A stretch of 64,000 bases of DNA from Psychrobacter sp. JCM 18900. GTDB lineage: Bacteria > Pseudomonadota > Gammaproteobacteria > Pseudomonadales > Moraxellaceae. The stretch lies in assembly GCF_904846625.1 (NCBI RefSeq), contig NZ_CAJHBL010000004.1, forward strand, positions 62,001 to 126,000, given 5' to 3'. The notes under the pieces were generated by a model. It was not told the origin of the DNA and made no database searches. It saw nothing but the letters and a program-made list of their open reading frames with translations. Below, piece by piece: positions 46,156-55,562 of the stretch (positions are counted from its first letter, which is position 1; each line of letters opens with the position of its first letter). A program made the position numbers and the translations under genes.

Positions 46156-46926
46156 TTAGTCCTCGACGACTAGGCCTTTGCCAATCGGGGTGGTTGCTTG
46201 AATCAGACCGTCTCGCACATCCGCAACTTCTAATAGTTGTCCTTGATGCAATAACGCTGCGCGATCACAAAGTCTACGAATAACACTCATCTCATGGGTC
46301 ACGATGACGATAGTCACGCCAAGCTGCTCATTGATATCGCGCAGACAAGTCAGCAAACTACGGGTCGTTGCAGGGTCAAGCGCACTGGTTGGCTCATCGG
46401 CCAACAATACTTTTGGACTAGGGGCAATCGCGCGGGCAATACCCACACGCTGTTTTTGTCCGCCTGATAGCTGCGCAGGATAGTGACCAGCACGATCGGT
46501 TAGATCGACAATCGCAAGACAATCCATAACGCGCTTATGAATGTCGCGACTTGGATAACCCGAGATTTTTAAGTTAAATGCCACGTTGTCAAAAACCGTT
46601 TGATTAGACATCAGATTAAACTGCTGAAAAATCATGCCGATATTATGACGAGCAATACGCAGCTCACTGGCAGACAGCGTGGTCAGGTCAGTACCATCTA
46701 TCATGACTTGCCCCGAATCTGGACGCTCAAGCATGTTGATTAGGCGCAATAAGGTAGATTTACCTGCACCTGAATAACCCATTAGACCAAAGATTTCGCC
46801 TTGTTTGATAGTCAGAGATGTCGGCTCAACAGCGGTAAACCAATGTGGTTTGCCGTCTTTGTCTTTGATTGATCGGTCGCTTAAAAAACTTTTGGTCACA
46901 TCGTTTAAGACAATCATGTCATTCAT
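46156..46926 (-). CDS. metN: methionine ABC transporter ATPase MetN, lacking the NIL domain
   Basis: 256 residues. Walker A is GYSGAGKSTLLRL, the Q-loop GMIFQQFNLM, the signature LSGGQKQRVGIARA, Walker B VLLADEPTSALD, and the switch His is in VTHEM. E. coli MetN is ~343 residues and ends in a ligand-binding NIL (C2) domain that stops transport when methionine is plentiful; here the chain ends just after the ATPase (GKGLVVED). A ~20-residue insert (DRSIKDKDGKPHWFTAVEP) occupies the N-terminal part. It is the first gene of metNIQ. No SAM riboswitch is visible upstream. Confidence 0.92.
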   Translation of the reverse strand: MNDMIVLNDVTKSFLSDRSIKDKDGKPHWFTAVEPTSLTIKQGEIFGLMGYSGAGKSTLLRLINMLERPDSGQVMIDGTDLTTLSASELRIARHNIGMIFQQFNLMSNQTVFDNVAFNLKISGYPSRDIHKRVMDCLAIVDLTDRAGHYPAQLSGGQKQRVGIARAIAPSPKVLLADEPTSALDPATTRSLLTCLRDINEQLGVTIVIVTHEMSVIRRLCDRAALLHQGQLLEVADVRDGLIQATTPIGKGLVVED

Positions 46927-47182
46927 GGAGGGCTCAAAATTTAATAAATTTTTTAATGGTTAAAAACACGTCATCAGGCCTCTTTTAATATGTAAGAAGC
47001 TTGTCAAAACGACAAAAGTCAATAACCGTATAATAAGGGGCGGTAATATAGCATATTATCAGGCACTTTGGATATGCACATACGTGTCCGGCTTATGATT
47101 AATAGCTATTAAGAATAAGCAGTTAAAATGGCAAGTGTGAAGGCGACAGCGTGATAGCTATCTATATAACGATGGGGATTGA

Positions 47183-49330
47183 TTACTCGTGATAGTTGTA
47201 ATGAGGGTCATGATGAATGGGGATAGTCACCAAAAATCTAGTATGACCATTTAGGGTATCTGTAATAATTCGTCCTTGATGAGCGGTAACGATTTGTGAG
47301 ACTAACGATAACCCTAATCCAGAGCCTTTGTTTTTCTGCTGTAAACGTACAAATGGGCTAAAGACTTCTTCTCGCTTGCCTTCAGGGATACCAGTGCCTT
47401 CGTCGATTACAGCCAGCACGGCATATTTCGGCAAAGGACGTTCGGGTTCAGTTTTGGCTTTTTTCATATGCTTAGCAAATAAGCCCTCTTTACGCACGAC
47501 TGCACCTGAGCTCTCATTGTTTGAGCTATTAGATTTGGCGTCATCTTTCGTATTATTTGAGCCGTTATTTTTAGTAGCGGTATCAGTAGTAGATTTATCT
47601 GATTTTTGAGCACTATTCTCGATGAGAGTGTCAGTATTCTCGCTTTCTACGTTGCTTATAGAGTTTGTTTTAGCTACTTCAATCAAGCCAGCGTTGTCAG
47701 TATTATTAATACTATTAGCATCGCTAGCAGGTTCAGTAGAATCTGGGACAGCTTTCCAAATAACTTTCTTAATTCTGTCAGTTAACTCACTGGTAAAGCT
47801 GTAATAGTCAGCAAGTAGTGATGATTCACTAGTAGTAGGTTGGGGTTTGCTAGCACTGTCTATCAAGCTTTCATCTGAAAGGCCGTTATCAATACTGACT
47901 TCATCATTGCTCTCGTTGCTCTCGTTGTTCTCATTGCGAGCAGCTATATCCTCACCGTTTTTGTAGATAGTCGGCGTTGGTAGCTCTGCTACTGAGTCAG
48001 TCGTTTCGGATTTATTTTTATCAATCGAACTAGTAGCTTCGTGTTTAGCGGTTTGGTGTTCAATTACCTTGGCATCAGCGTTTTCTTCATAATCGTCAAA
48101 GTCTAAACTGTTGTAATCGACAAAGCTGCTGCATAGCACTGTTTGTAATAGATAGTCGGGCACAGTTCCGGCTTCTTCTATGCTCTGAACACCGTATAGC
48201 AATACCGTAACGGGTGGCTTGCCATGTAGCATAGCGTTGGTAAGTAAGTTACGAATCAAATGAGTCAACATTGATGATTGACCATCTATCACGATGTGCT
48301 CACCAATCAGCGTGGCTTCAGGATAGTGCTGACGTTCTTGATTTACCAAATCGTATAAATCGAGGTTTTCAACTTGCTGTAAAGCATGTCCCGCATCCAG
48401 ACGGCTAACCAATAAGATACTTTCTACTAAGTCATTAAGACCTGACAAGTCTCTATTGATCGCTTGTGCCCGTTTATCGAATTTTGCTTTGGTATCAGTT
48501 GGTAGCGCACCAGCCAACATATCCATCATTTCAATCTGTAGACGGATACGCGTAATCGGTGTACGTAGCTCATGAGAGGCATGTGCTAATAGCAAGTTAT
48601 TGGCATCAATTAAGTGTTCAATTTTTTGTGCCGCTTGGTTGAATCCGCGTGCTAGTGCAGCGATTTCGTCATTACCACGTGCATTCACTCGCACCGTAAA
48701 ATCACCATCACCCAATTGAGTCATTTGTTGGCTCAACTGGTCAATCCGCCATGTCATCGTCCGGGCAATCAACCATAGTACACCTGCCATAATGAGTAGC
48801 AGTAGTAACGTACCAGTGAATAAGTTCAAGGCTGCAGAAAGGACAGGTTTTTTAGGTGTTAGACGTGATTCGTACAGTAAGGTATAACCCGTACTGCTAT
48901 ACACTTGAGCTTGCTTGGTAGGTGACGTGTCTGCAAGTGATGGAAAAACGCGCGAGAACAAAGACGGGGTAGGGGGAAGCTCTAGGGGTAGGTCACTGTT
49001 ATCGGTTTGCATGAGTAGCCGACCTTCGCTGTCATACAATCCCATTTTTGCTTGCAGTGATTCATCAAAAATATCAAAGCTTTTCTTAACGACAGCCAGC
49101 ATGAAACGCGACTGCAAACGATTGTCTTTGCTGATAGAAATATTCAATTCATGCAAGAATGGATCGATTTGCCCCAGAATCTGTGTGGCTAATATCTCTG
49201 AGCGAATACCAGCGTCTTTGTCATGAACAAGTTGGGTCAACAGCACCATTGCCACAGCAAATAAAGTAAGTGCCAGCATAACGCTGGCAAATAGTTTGGC
49301 AAATACGGAACGAAAACCCAATTGCTGCAT
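47183..49330 (-). CDS. sensor histidine kinase with a ~250-residue insertion in the ATPase domain
   Basis: 715 residues, RstB/AdeS-like order. TM1 is at 8-33, then a ~135-residue periplasmic region, TM2 about 166-190, HAMP 190-240, and H box ASHELRTPITRIRLQ (H253). The ATPase domain has an N box (RNLLTNAMLHGK, 360-371), D/G1 box (DEGTGIPEG, 643-651) and G2 box (KGSGLGLSLV, 668-677). Between N and G1 boxes, normally ~35 residues, about 250 extra Asn/Ser/Asp/Glu-rich residues intervene. All catalytic motifs remain, so it may be active. It is the partner of the OmpR-type regulator 85 bp upstream. Confidence 0.88.
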   Translation of the reverse strand: MQQLGFRSVFAKLFASVMLALTLFAVAMVLLTQLVHDKDAGIRSEILATQILGQIDPFLHELNISISKDNRLQSRFMLAVVKKSFDIFDESLQAKMGLYDSEGRLLMQTDNSDLPLELPPTPSLFSRVFPSLADTSPTKQAQVYSSTGYTLLYESRLTPKKPVLSAALNLFTGTLLLLLIMAGVLWLIARTMTWRIDQLSQQMTQLGDGDFTVRVNARGNDEIAALARGFNQAAQKIEHLIDANNLLLAHASHELRTPITRIRLQIEMMDMLAGALPTDTKAKFDKRAQAINRDLSGLNDLVESILLVSRLDAGHALQQVENLDLYDLVNQERQHYPEATLIGEHIVIDGQSSMLTHLIRNLLTNAMLHGKPPVTVLLYGVQSIEEAGTVPDYLLQTVLCSSFVDYNSLDFDDYEENADAKVIEHQTAKHEATSSIDKNKSETTDSVAELPTPTIYKNGEDIAARNENNESNESNDEVSIDNGLSDESLIDSASKPQPTTSESSLLADYYSFTSELTDRIKKVIWKAVPDSTEPASDANSINNTDNAGLIEVAKTNSISNVESENTDTLIENSAQKSDKSTTDTATKNNGSNNTKDDAKSNSSNNESSGAVVRKEGLFAKHMKKAKTEPERPLPKYAVLAVIDEGTGIPEGKREEVFSPFVRLQQKNKGSGLGLSLVSQIVTAHQGRIITDTLNGHTRFLVTIPIHHDPHYNYHE

Positions 49331-49415
49331 TAAACGATCTCTGTTATTAAACGCTTGTACTGACTCATGGTATAGAGTTTACACCATGAGTCAGCTAATT
49401 AGGTATCCTTTACAA

Positions 49416-50138
49416 TTACACCTGATCAGTGGCAAATTGATAGCCGACGCCGCGTACGGTAATAATACGTTTTGGCTGGCGTGGATTGTCTTCAATCAAA
49501 GCACGTAGGCGCGAGATATGTACATCAATCGCACGGTCAATATTGTCTGAGCTGTCATCATTTGGCATCGCTTGCCAGAGTTGCTCACGATTTAACACCT
49601 TGCCAGAATGAGTGGCAAAGTAGTGTAACAACTGAAACTGATGCGTGGTTAGACGTACTGGTTGGTCATCGATAGTGACTTCATGACTATCAGGGAACAC
49701 ACTCAAACGGCCAAAGGTGAGGCTGTCTGATTGGCTATCGGCTTGATTTGGTTGCTCATGACGACGAATAACCGCACGGATACGAGCTAAAAGCTCACGT
49801 GGCTCAAAAGGCTTGGCGATATAATCGTCAGCACCCATCTCCAATCCCAACACGCGATCGGTTGTATCGCCTTTTGCGGTCAGCATGATAATAGGTACTT
49901 TATTGGTCATGTTGTTTTTGTTGCCACGAATCTTTTGACACACTTGCATACCGTCCATATCAGGTAGCATAAGATCCAATACAACCAAGTCAATATCGCG
50001 CTCTTTGGTGTCTAATAAGTCGAGACCTTCTTGACCAAGTCCAGCATGATGCACATCATAATAGTTCATGGTCAAATAATCGCTGATCAGCTCAGCTAAA
50101 TCTGGATCGTCTTCAATCAATAAAATCTGCTTACTCAT
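49416..50138 (-). CDS. OmpR-family response regulator (RstA/AdeR-like)
   Basis: 240 residues. The receiver domain has the acidic pair in LLIEDDPDLA, the phosphoacceptor D55 in VVLDLMLPDMDG, the Thr in MLTAKGD and Lys in IAKPFEPRELLAR. A winged-helix DNA-binding domain follows (LTTHQFQLLHYFATHSGKVL, HISRLRALIEDNPRQP, TVRGVGYQF). It is first in a two-gene unit with the sensor kinase. The regulated genes are unknown; the efflux-type adaptor gene 260 bp upstream on the same strand is one candidate. AGAGGACATCCT precedes the ATG. Confidence 0.93.
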   Translation of the reverse strand: MSKQILLIEDDPDLAELISDYLTMNYYDVHHAGLGQEGLDLLDTKERDIDLVVLDLMLPDMDGMQVCQKIRGNKNNMTNKVPIIMLTAKGDTTDRVLGLEMGADDYIAKPFEPRELLARIRAVIRRHEQPNQADSQSDSLTFGRLSVFPDSHEVTIDDQPVRLTTHQFQLLHYFATHSGKVLNREQLWQAMPNDDSSDNIDRAIDVHISRLRALIEDNPRQPKRIITVRGVGYQFATDQV

Positions 50139-50398
50139 AGGATGTCCTCTAATTGTTATTGTGATTTATAAAAAGTATAACGTTTCTGGTAATAATAAGT
50201 TGTTGGTAATGATAAATAGTTAAACTATTAAGCCTCTACGTTTTCAAATATACAGAATAGCGCATAATTAAATGTGAGTCGTATTTTAATACTCGGATAA
50301 TGCTATATATAATAGGGCCATATTGCCTAATTATGCTGTTACAAAACAAGAGAAGCTTTGTTAATGTTTCTACGCAATGTAACTGTCAGCATAAGCTA

Positions 50399-51646
50399 TT
50401 ATGACACAATGACTTTTTTACCTTTAGAATCAACAGGTAAGTCAGCCAAACAAATCAAGCTATCATTGCTCACACCTGCTATCAAATACTGCTGCGTAGT
50501 AGGATCGTATTCAACTACTTCAATAGGTTGGCGCGTTAAACGCTGATCTTGTCCGATTATCCAAACATTTGCAGTCAATGGTTGTAGCGGCATATAAGGA
50601 GAAGTTTGCAACTCTGTTAGGTCGACGTCATGTAGAGCGCGCTTAGGTACGATAGTGCCAACATCTATTTGACCATAATTGACGCGCCCTGTGACTTTCA
50701 TATTTGGCAGTAACTTATCACGACTTACTTCGTTGTCGATGACATTAACATAGACCAAGAGCTTTTTGGGCTGACTGGTCGATACCAGTTTGCTGACCTG
50801 TCCCGTAAACTTGTCTGAGATACCTTCGGCGGTAAAATTGACCGTTTGGCCAACTGAGAGCTGTGGTTTTGCTTGTATAGGTAGAGTAGCCATAAAATGC
50901 AGCTTGGTCTCGTCACTGATCTGTAGTAGAGACGCGCGCGCCGCTAGCTGTTGTCCTGCACTAGCAGACAAGTTTTCTACCCGCCCTGAAAAGCTGGCAT
51001 GAATGGTAATCGAATTATACTGCGTATCTTGTTTAGAAGTATTAACGTTTGCATTTTGATTAATAGAATTCTTGCTATCAGTATCTATCGCAGAGTTTGC
51101 TTCTAACGTTTTGTCACTATCAGTTTTTCTTACAACAGCAATGTCTGTGTCTGGCGCAGCTTGTGCGGAGTTAGCATCAGAGTTTTTCGTATTTTCTGGA
51201 TTGGTTTTGTTAACATCGTTTGATTCTACATTACCTTGTTCAGGCTTCTTTAAATCTTCAGTTTTGCTAGCCGTACCCACACGCCTAAAGACAAGCAATG
51301 GCGTGCCTTTTTCAACCCATTGACCTTCATTAACCAGTATTTTTTCTATACGAATCGGATGTACTGCAACAAATGTGGTCTGCTTGATAGGTTCGATATT
51401 ACCTTGTAGTCCGAGACTGGGCTGATATCTTGAAGGTTTGATACTCAAGATATGTTCTGGTGTCATTGTGACACTGTCACTTGTGATGATAAGTGGCGTG
51501 TCAGCGGTCTCTTCTTCAGTGTCAGTAACAGCTGATTCATTTATAGGTGACGGCTGACAAGCAGCGATAAATAGTACGCTGAATAAATAGAGGCTTTTTC
51601 TTAAATATCTAGAAGCTGTCATAGCAGTCACCATTGTAATCGTCAT
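50399..51646 (-). CDS. orphan membrane-fusion (RND/HlyD-type) adaptor lipoprotein
   Basis: 415 residues in the longest form; several in-frame ATGs near 51646 leave the start open. The lipobox is LFIAAC (C30). The lipoyl-domain halves are IRIEKILVNEGQWVEKGTPL (about 98-117) and ITIHASFSGRVENLSASAGQ (213-232), followed by beta-barrel and membrane-proximal regions (KLHFMATLPIQAKPQLSVGQ). In efflux adaptors an alpha-hairpin joins the two lipoyl halves; here ~85 Asn/Asp/Ser/Thr-rich residues take its place. No RND pump or outer-membrane channel gene is adjacent. Confidence 0.75.
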   Translation of the reverse strand: MTITMVTAMTASRYLRKSLYLFSVLFIAACQPSPINESAVTDTEEETADTPLIITSDSVTMTPEHILSIKPSRYQPSLGLQGNIEPIKQTTFVAVHPIRIEKILVNEGQWVEKGTPLLVFRRVGTASKTEDLKKPEQGNVESNDVNKTNPENTKNSDANSAQAAPDTDIAVVRKTDSDKTLEANSAIDTDSKNSINQNANVNTSKQDTQYNSITIHASFSGRVENLSASAGQQLAARASLLQISDETKLHFMATLPIQAKPQLSVGQTVNFTAEGISDKFTGQVSKLVSTSQPKKLLVYVNVIDNEVSRDKLLPNMKVTGRVNYGQIDVGTIVPKRALHDVDLTELQTSPYMPLQPLTANVWIIGQDQRLTRQPIEVVEYDPTTQQYLIAGVSNDSLICLADLPVDSKGKKVIVS

Positions 51647-52306
51647 ATCATTATATAGTGAATTGCAATGTGGTGGAACGACTGTAAGATATTTACTAAA
51701 CTTAGAAAGCTGATAATTAAAATACCTAGGAAAAGTTGAAGTTATACCTTTAATAAATAAGAACAGCTATTTGTGATACCAATGAGTTCGAACATAATTT
51801 TACTAATTACTGGAAAAGCCATAACAACTGTGCTAAAACAAACACTATAAATTGCATTGATACATTTTTATTACAAATGAAAATTATCCAGTAATATCAT
51901 TGCCAGTTATATACAATACAAAATTATAATAACGATGCCTGCTATCTAAACTCCGATTTATTTATATATCAAAAAGTGGATTTATTGTTAATTAGAATAA
52001 TTTTTAAATTTGACTTTCTTATTAGATATTTGAAGGGTAAGTTATTTTATCTAAGGTACTTAAATAACGCTGGATTTTGTAAGATTAATAATAAAGTGCG
52101 TATAGTACGCTATATTGATACTGCGATTAATCAGTAGGCATCAATTGTAGAAGATTCGCTGTTATCACAAATTTCAACGCAGACAATGCAAATGTAGGTA
52201 CTTATATCGATCTGACAATAGATGATATAAAAGTTTAAAATAGCCAAGCAAATTTTGTATTGTTAGATAGCGTTACGAACAAATAGTCGTTTACAGGACA
52301 ATGAGA
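51647..52306. other. AT-rich region between the adaptor and pilG
   Basis: 660 bp, clearly AT-richer than its surroundings, separating divergent genes. It should contain the promoters of the adaptor gene (minus) and of the pil-chp cluster (plus). No open frame of interest, tRNA or riboswitch is visible. ATTACTGG at 51804 and its complement CCAGTAAT at 51889 are the only sizeable inverted pair I noticed. Confidence 0.5.
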
Positions 52307-52684
52307 ATGGAAAATAATTTTGAAGGTTTAAAAGTAATGGTAATTGATGATTCAAAAACCATTCGCCGTACTGCAGAAACTTTATTACAAAAAGCGGGCT
52401 GTGAAGTAGTGACCGCTATCGATGGTTTTGATGCGTTAGCAAAGATTGTAGATAACAATCCAGATATTATTTTTGTTGACATTATGATGCCACGTCTAGA
52501 TGGATATCAGACTTGTGCGCTGATAAAAAACAACCCCGATTATGCTGATAAACCTGTAATCATGTTGTCATCTAAAGATGGTCTATTTGATAAGGCACGT
52601 GGTCGTATTGTGGGCTCTGATGAGTATCTGACTAAGCCATTTAGTAAAGATGAGCTTTTTGATGCTATTAATCAGTACCGTTAA
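52307..52684 (+). CDS. pilG: twitching-motility response regulator PilG
   Basis: 125 residues from the ATG at 52307, preferred over the ATG at 52301 because ACAGGACA then has normal spacing and PilG proteins begin with ME. A stand-alone receiver domain: MVIDDSKTIRRTAETLLQKA, phosphoacceptor D58 in FVDIMMPRLDGYQTCALIKN, MLSSKDGLFDKARGRIVGSD and KPFSKDEL. Nearly every signature matches Pseudomonas PilG, which, phosphorylated by ChpA, promotes pilus extension and cAMP signalling. It is the first gene of the pil-chp cluster. Confidence 0.96.
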   Translation: MENNFEGLKVMVIDDSKTIRRTAETLLQKAGCEVVTAIDGFDALAKIVDNNPDIIFVDIMMPRLDGYQTCALIKNNPDYADKPVIMLSSKDGLFDKARGRIVGSDEYLTKPFSKDELFDAINQYR

Positions 52685-52863
52685 TCGAATAAATATAGAC
52701 TTACAGGGAGTGATTGATATTATCGCTCCAGATTATTTAATACTGAGTAATCATGATTAAAGAATGGCTACCAGTCGATTTACAAGTGCTATTTTTAATC
52801 GTTTTATCTGAACCATATATCAATATATCTTCACAGATATTTTAGAACATAAAGGAACCTCCT

Positions 52864-53226
52864 ATGACTACCGTTTTAGTCATTGACGACTCGCCATCAG
52901 AAATGGCGAAATTTCGCGATATGCTTGCCAAAAACAACTTCCAAGTGTTGGAAGCGACCAATGGTGAGCAGGGTTGCCAGATGGCAGCTGAACATTTACC
53001 AGATGTGATTTTGATGGATGTGGTCATGCCTGAAATGAATGGTTTTCAAGCCACGCGTAAGATCACCCGCGGTAAAACCACTGCTCATATCCCTGTCATT
53101 ATGATTAGTACTAAAAACCAAGAGACAGATAGAGTTTGGGGCAAGCGTCAAGGCGCCAAAGAATATATGAACAAGCCAGTTGATGAAAGTGGATTGGTCA
53201 ATATGATTCGCAAAGTGATGGAGTAA
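52864..53226 (+). CDS. pilH: twitching-motility response regulator PilH
   Basis: A 120-residue single receiver domain: LVIDDSPSEMAKFRDML, D52 in ILMDVVMPEMNGFQATR, MISTKNQETDRVWGKRQGAK and NKPVDESGL. The Trp-Gly-Lys-Arg-Gln stretch is typical of PilH, which acts as phosphate sink or retraction regulator opposite PilG. AAAGGAACCTCCT precedes the ATG. The 179-bp gap after pilG is AT-rich. It is followed by pilI after only 3 bp. Confidence 0.95.
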   Translation: MTTVLVIDDSPSEMAKFRDMLAKNNFQVLEATNGEQGCQMAAEHLPDVILMDVVMPEMNGFQATRKITRGKTTAHIPVIMISTKNQETDRVWGKRQGAKEYMNKPVDESGLVNMIRKVME

Positions 53227-53229
53227 CTT

Positions 53230-53760
53230 GTGGCTTCTAGAGGATTTATCGAGCTTCTGCGTTTAGCAGATTTGGCACGCGCGCGCAAAAGCGGTCGCCG
53301 CGGTGGCCAAGAGTTTGATTGGCAAGGTGTGGTATTTGAAATTGGTGGGCAGCGCCTAGTTGCCCCTATGGGTCAGGTATCAGAGGTATTATCTATGCCA
53401 GAATATACTAGCCTACCTCTAGTAAAGCCATGGATGCTAGGTATTGCCAACATTCGTGGGCGACTATTACCTTTAACGGATTTGTCGCATTTTTTGCAAG
53501 TACCTAGTCGCTTGACACAAATGAGCCAACGAAAAGTTATCGTCATTGATTATGACAATAACTTTTCAGGACTGCTGGTAGATCAAGTACTTGGTATCGA
53601 ACAGTTCACACAAGAACAGTATCGTCCAGAAGCCATAGATCCAGAGTCGCCATTTGCGCCTTATAACCATGGCAAGTTTTTCAAAAATGACCAAGACTGG
53701 TATGTATTTATGCCAAGTTTGCTCGCACAGGATCCTCAGTATTCAGATGCTGCGATATAG
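53230..53760 (+). CDS. pilI: CheW-like adaptor PilI
   Basis: 176 residues, GTG start three bases after the pilH stop, so translation is probably coupled. CheW-domain features: GVVFEIGGQRLVAPMGQVSE, LPLVKPWMLGIANIRGRLLP and IDYDNNFSGLLVDQVLGIEQ. It links the receptor PilJ to the kinase ChpA at the cell pole. The first ~30 residues are basic (LARARKSGRRGGQE). Confidence 0.93.
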   Translation: MASRGFIELLRLADLARARKSGRRGGQEFDWQGVVFEIGGQRLVAPMGQVSEVLSMPEYTSLPLVKPWMLGIANIRGRLLPLTDLSHFLQVPSRLTQMSQRKVIVIDYDNNFSGLLVDQVLGIEQFTQEQYRPEAIDPESPFAPYNHGKFFKNDQDWYVFMPSLLAQDPQYSDAAI

Positions 53761-53797
53761 CTATCAATTATAAAGTACCTATCTATCAACAAATAAC

Positions 53798-53834
53798 GAT
53801 AGAAGGATAGAAGGATAGAAGGATAGAAGGATAG
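53798..53834. repeat. 8-bp simple repeat (GATAGAAG) upstream of pilJ
   Basis: Four perfect tandem copies of GATAGAAG plus a partial fifth lie in the 201-bp gap between pilI and pilJ, about 130 bp before the pilJ ATG. Octamer arrays of this kind are prone to slippage, which would alter spacing in the gap and not the reading frame. Confidence 0.9.
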
Positions 53835-53961
53835 CGACTGACGTAATAGGGTTCGATGTCAGCATTTATACAGGCTTTGCTAATCATTGTTTAGATAACA
53901 ATACGATTGTCAAAGTCAGCCACAATTAGACTTTGATGACTGTTTGAAAGGAAGACGCAAG

Positions 53962-55377
53962 ATGAGTGATGTGATAAAAAAACCTGTAGCTGGTATGGCC
54001 AAAACATCAGCAGATGGCAAAGACGCTGATAGTACCTGGAAGCTATTGTTAGGATTTTTTGTTCTATTAAGTTTGGCTTGTCTGATTTGGCTAGTTAACT
54101 CGCTATCATCGGTAAGTCAGTATTTCGATAGTTTCAATCAATCTGTTATCTTGCCAGCAGCTATATTTGCAATCGGCGCATTAGGGATTCTGTTTGCTTT
54201 GTACCAGCTACTGAAAAACCGTGGTGGATCAGAGCGATCGCTTATTGAAAAAGAAACCTTGCGTCGTCGCCAAGAAGCAGAAGCTGAGTCTGAGCGAGCG
54301 CGTCAAATCCAAGAAGAAAACGAACGTAACCAGATCGCTATTTTACGTCTGCTTGATGAATTGGGTGATTTGGCAGAAGGTGATTTGACAGTCAACGCGA
54401 CTGTATCAGAAGATTTTACAGGGGCAATTGCTGATTCAGTCAACTTTGCAATTGACCAATTGCGACAGCTGGTACTGGTTATTAACAGCACTGCTGACCG
54501 AGTTTCACAGTCTTCAGATCAAACGCAGATGAATGCTGTTGAACTGGCCGAAGCTTCTGAACACCAAGCACAAGAAATTGCTGGTGTATCAGCCGCTATT
54601 AATGAGATGACTGTCTCAATTGATCAGGTTTCAAACAACGCTGCAGAATCTGCAACGGTTGCCCAGCGTTCAGTTGCTATTTCTCACAATGGAGCAGAAG
54701 TTGTACAGCGCTCTATTGAGGGTATGAACGTTATTCGTGATCAGATTCAAGAAACGTCAAAACGTATTAAGCGTCTTGGTGAGTCTTCGCAAGAGATTGG
54801 TGACATCGTTGGACTAATTAACGATATTGCTGACCAGACCAACGTTTTGGCATTGAACGCCGCTATTCAGGCATCGATGGCAGGGGAAGCGGGCCGAGGC
54901 TTCGCGGTTGTTGCTGATGAGGTACAGCGTCTGGCTGAGCGTTCAGCAAACGCTACTAAACAGATTGAAACGTTGGTAAAAACCATTCAGGCTGATACCA
55001 ACGAAGCGGTTATGTCAATGGAGTCAACAACTTCTGAAGTTGTACGCGGTGCACGCTTAGCGAAAGATGCGGGTGAAGCACTAGAAGAAGTACAGAGCGT
55101 TTCTAATACTTTGGCTGACTTGATTCAAAACATCTCAAACGCTGCATTACAACAGGCTGAGTCTGCGGGTCATATTTCTCACACCATGAACATCATTCAA
55201 GATATTACCTCACAAACTTCTTCTGGAACGATGGCAACAGCCCGTTCTATTGGTGAGCTAAGTGAAATGGCGGCAGCACTACAGGAATCGGTAACAGGCT
55301 TTAAGGTATCGAACGACGACGAGCTAGTAGATTATGAAGTGTTGGATACGGAAGGCGCATTGAAAGAAAGCGTTTAG
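53962..55377 (+). CDS. pilJ: methyl-accepting chemoreceptor PilJ, minimal-sensor form
   Basis: 471 residues from the ATG at 53962 (GGAAGACGCAAG upstream); a TTG 18 bases earlier is the alternative. TM1 is about 28-46 and TM2 about 62-84, with only ~15 residues between them. A HAMP-like segment ([20 protein letters not shown]) and a full methyl-accepting signalling domain follow; its tip includes [20 protein letters not shown] and [18 protein letters not shown], nearly identical to Pseudomonas PilJ. Typical PilJ has ~680 residues with two periplasmic PilJ domains that sense pilin; these are absent. It probably signals to ChpA through PilI. Confidence 0.92.
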   Translation: MSDVIKKPVAGMAKTSADGKDADSTWKLLLGFFVLLSLACLIWLVNSLSSVSQYFDSFNQSVILPAAIFAIGALGILFALYQLLKNRGGSERSLIEKETLRRRQEAEAESERARQIQEENERNQIAILRLLDELGDLAEGDLTVNATVSEDFTGAIADSVNFAIDQLRQLVLVINSTADRVSQSSDQTQMNAVELAEASEHQAQEIAGVSAAINEMTVSIDQVSNNAAESATVAQRSVAISHNGAEVVQRSIEGMNVIRDQIQETSKRIKRLGESSQEIGDIVGLINDIADQTNVLALNAAIQASMAGEAGRGFAVVADEVQRLAERSANATKQIETLVKTIQADTNEAVMSMESTTSEVVRGARLAKDAGEALEEVQSVSNTLADLIQNISNAALQQAESAGHISHTMNIIQDITSQTSSGTMATARSIGELSEMAAALQESVTGFKVSNDDELVDYEVLDTEGALKESV

Positions 55378-55562
55378 TGATTAGTTATTCTTTTAGAGCA
55401 AGATTGATAGTATTTGATTTTTCTGCATATTGAACAAAGTTGCTGTACCAAGAATGATAAAAATAAGCCGTAATTATAGTAGGTGATTTGTCTAGCTTAG
55501 GTAATGTTGGTAAGCCAAACCATCTGTTTAATACAGTTGATCTGACATTGGGTAATACTTTG

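Noticed and set aside
46927..47182. SAM riboswitch or S-box upstream of metN
   Set aside because: No S-box conserved core could be found; only AT-rich sequence with TTGACA-like hexamers lacking a spaced -10.
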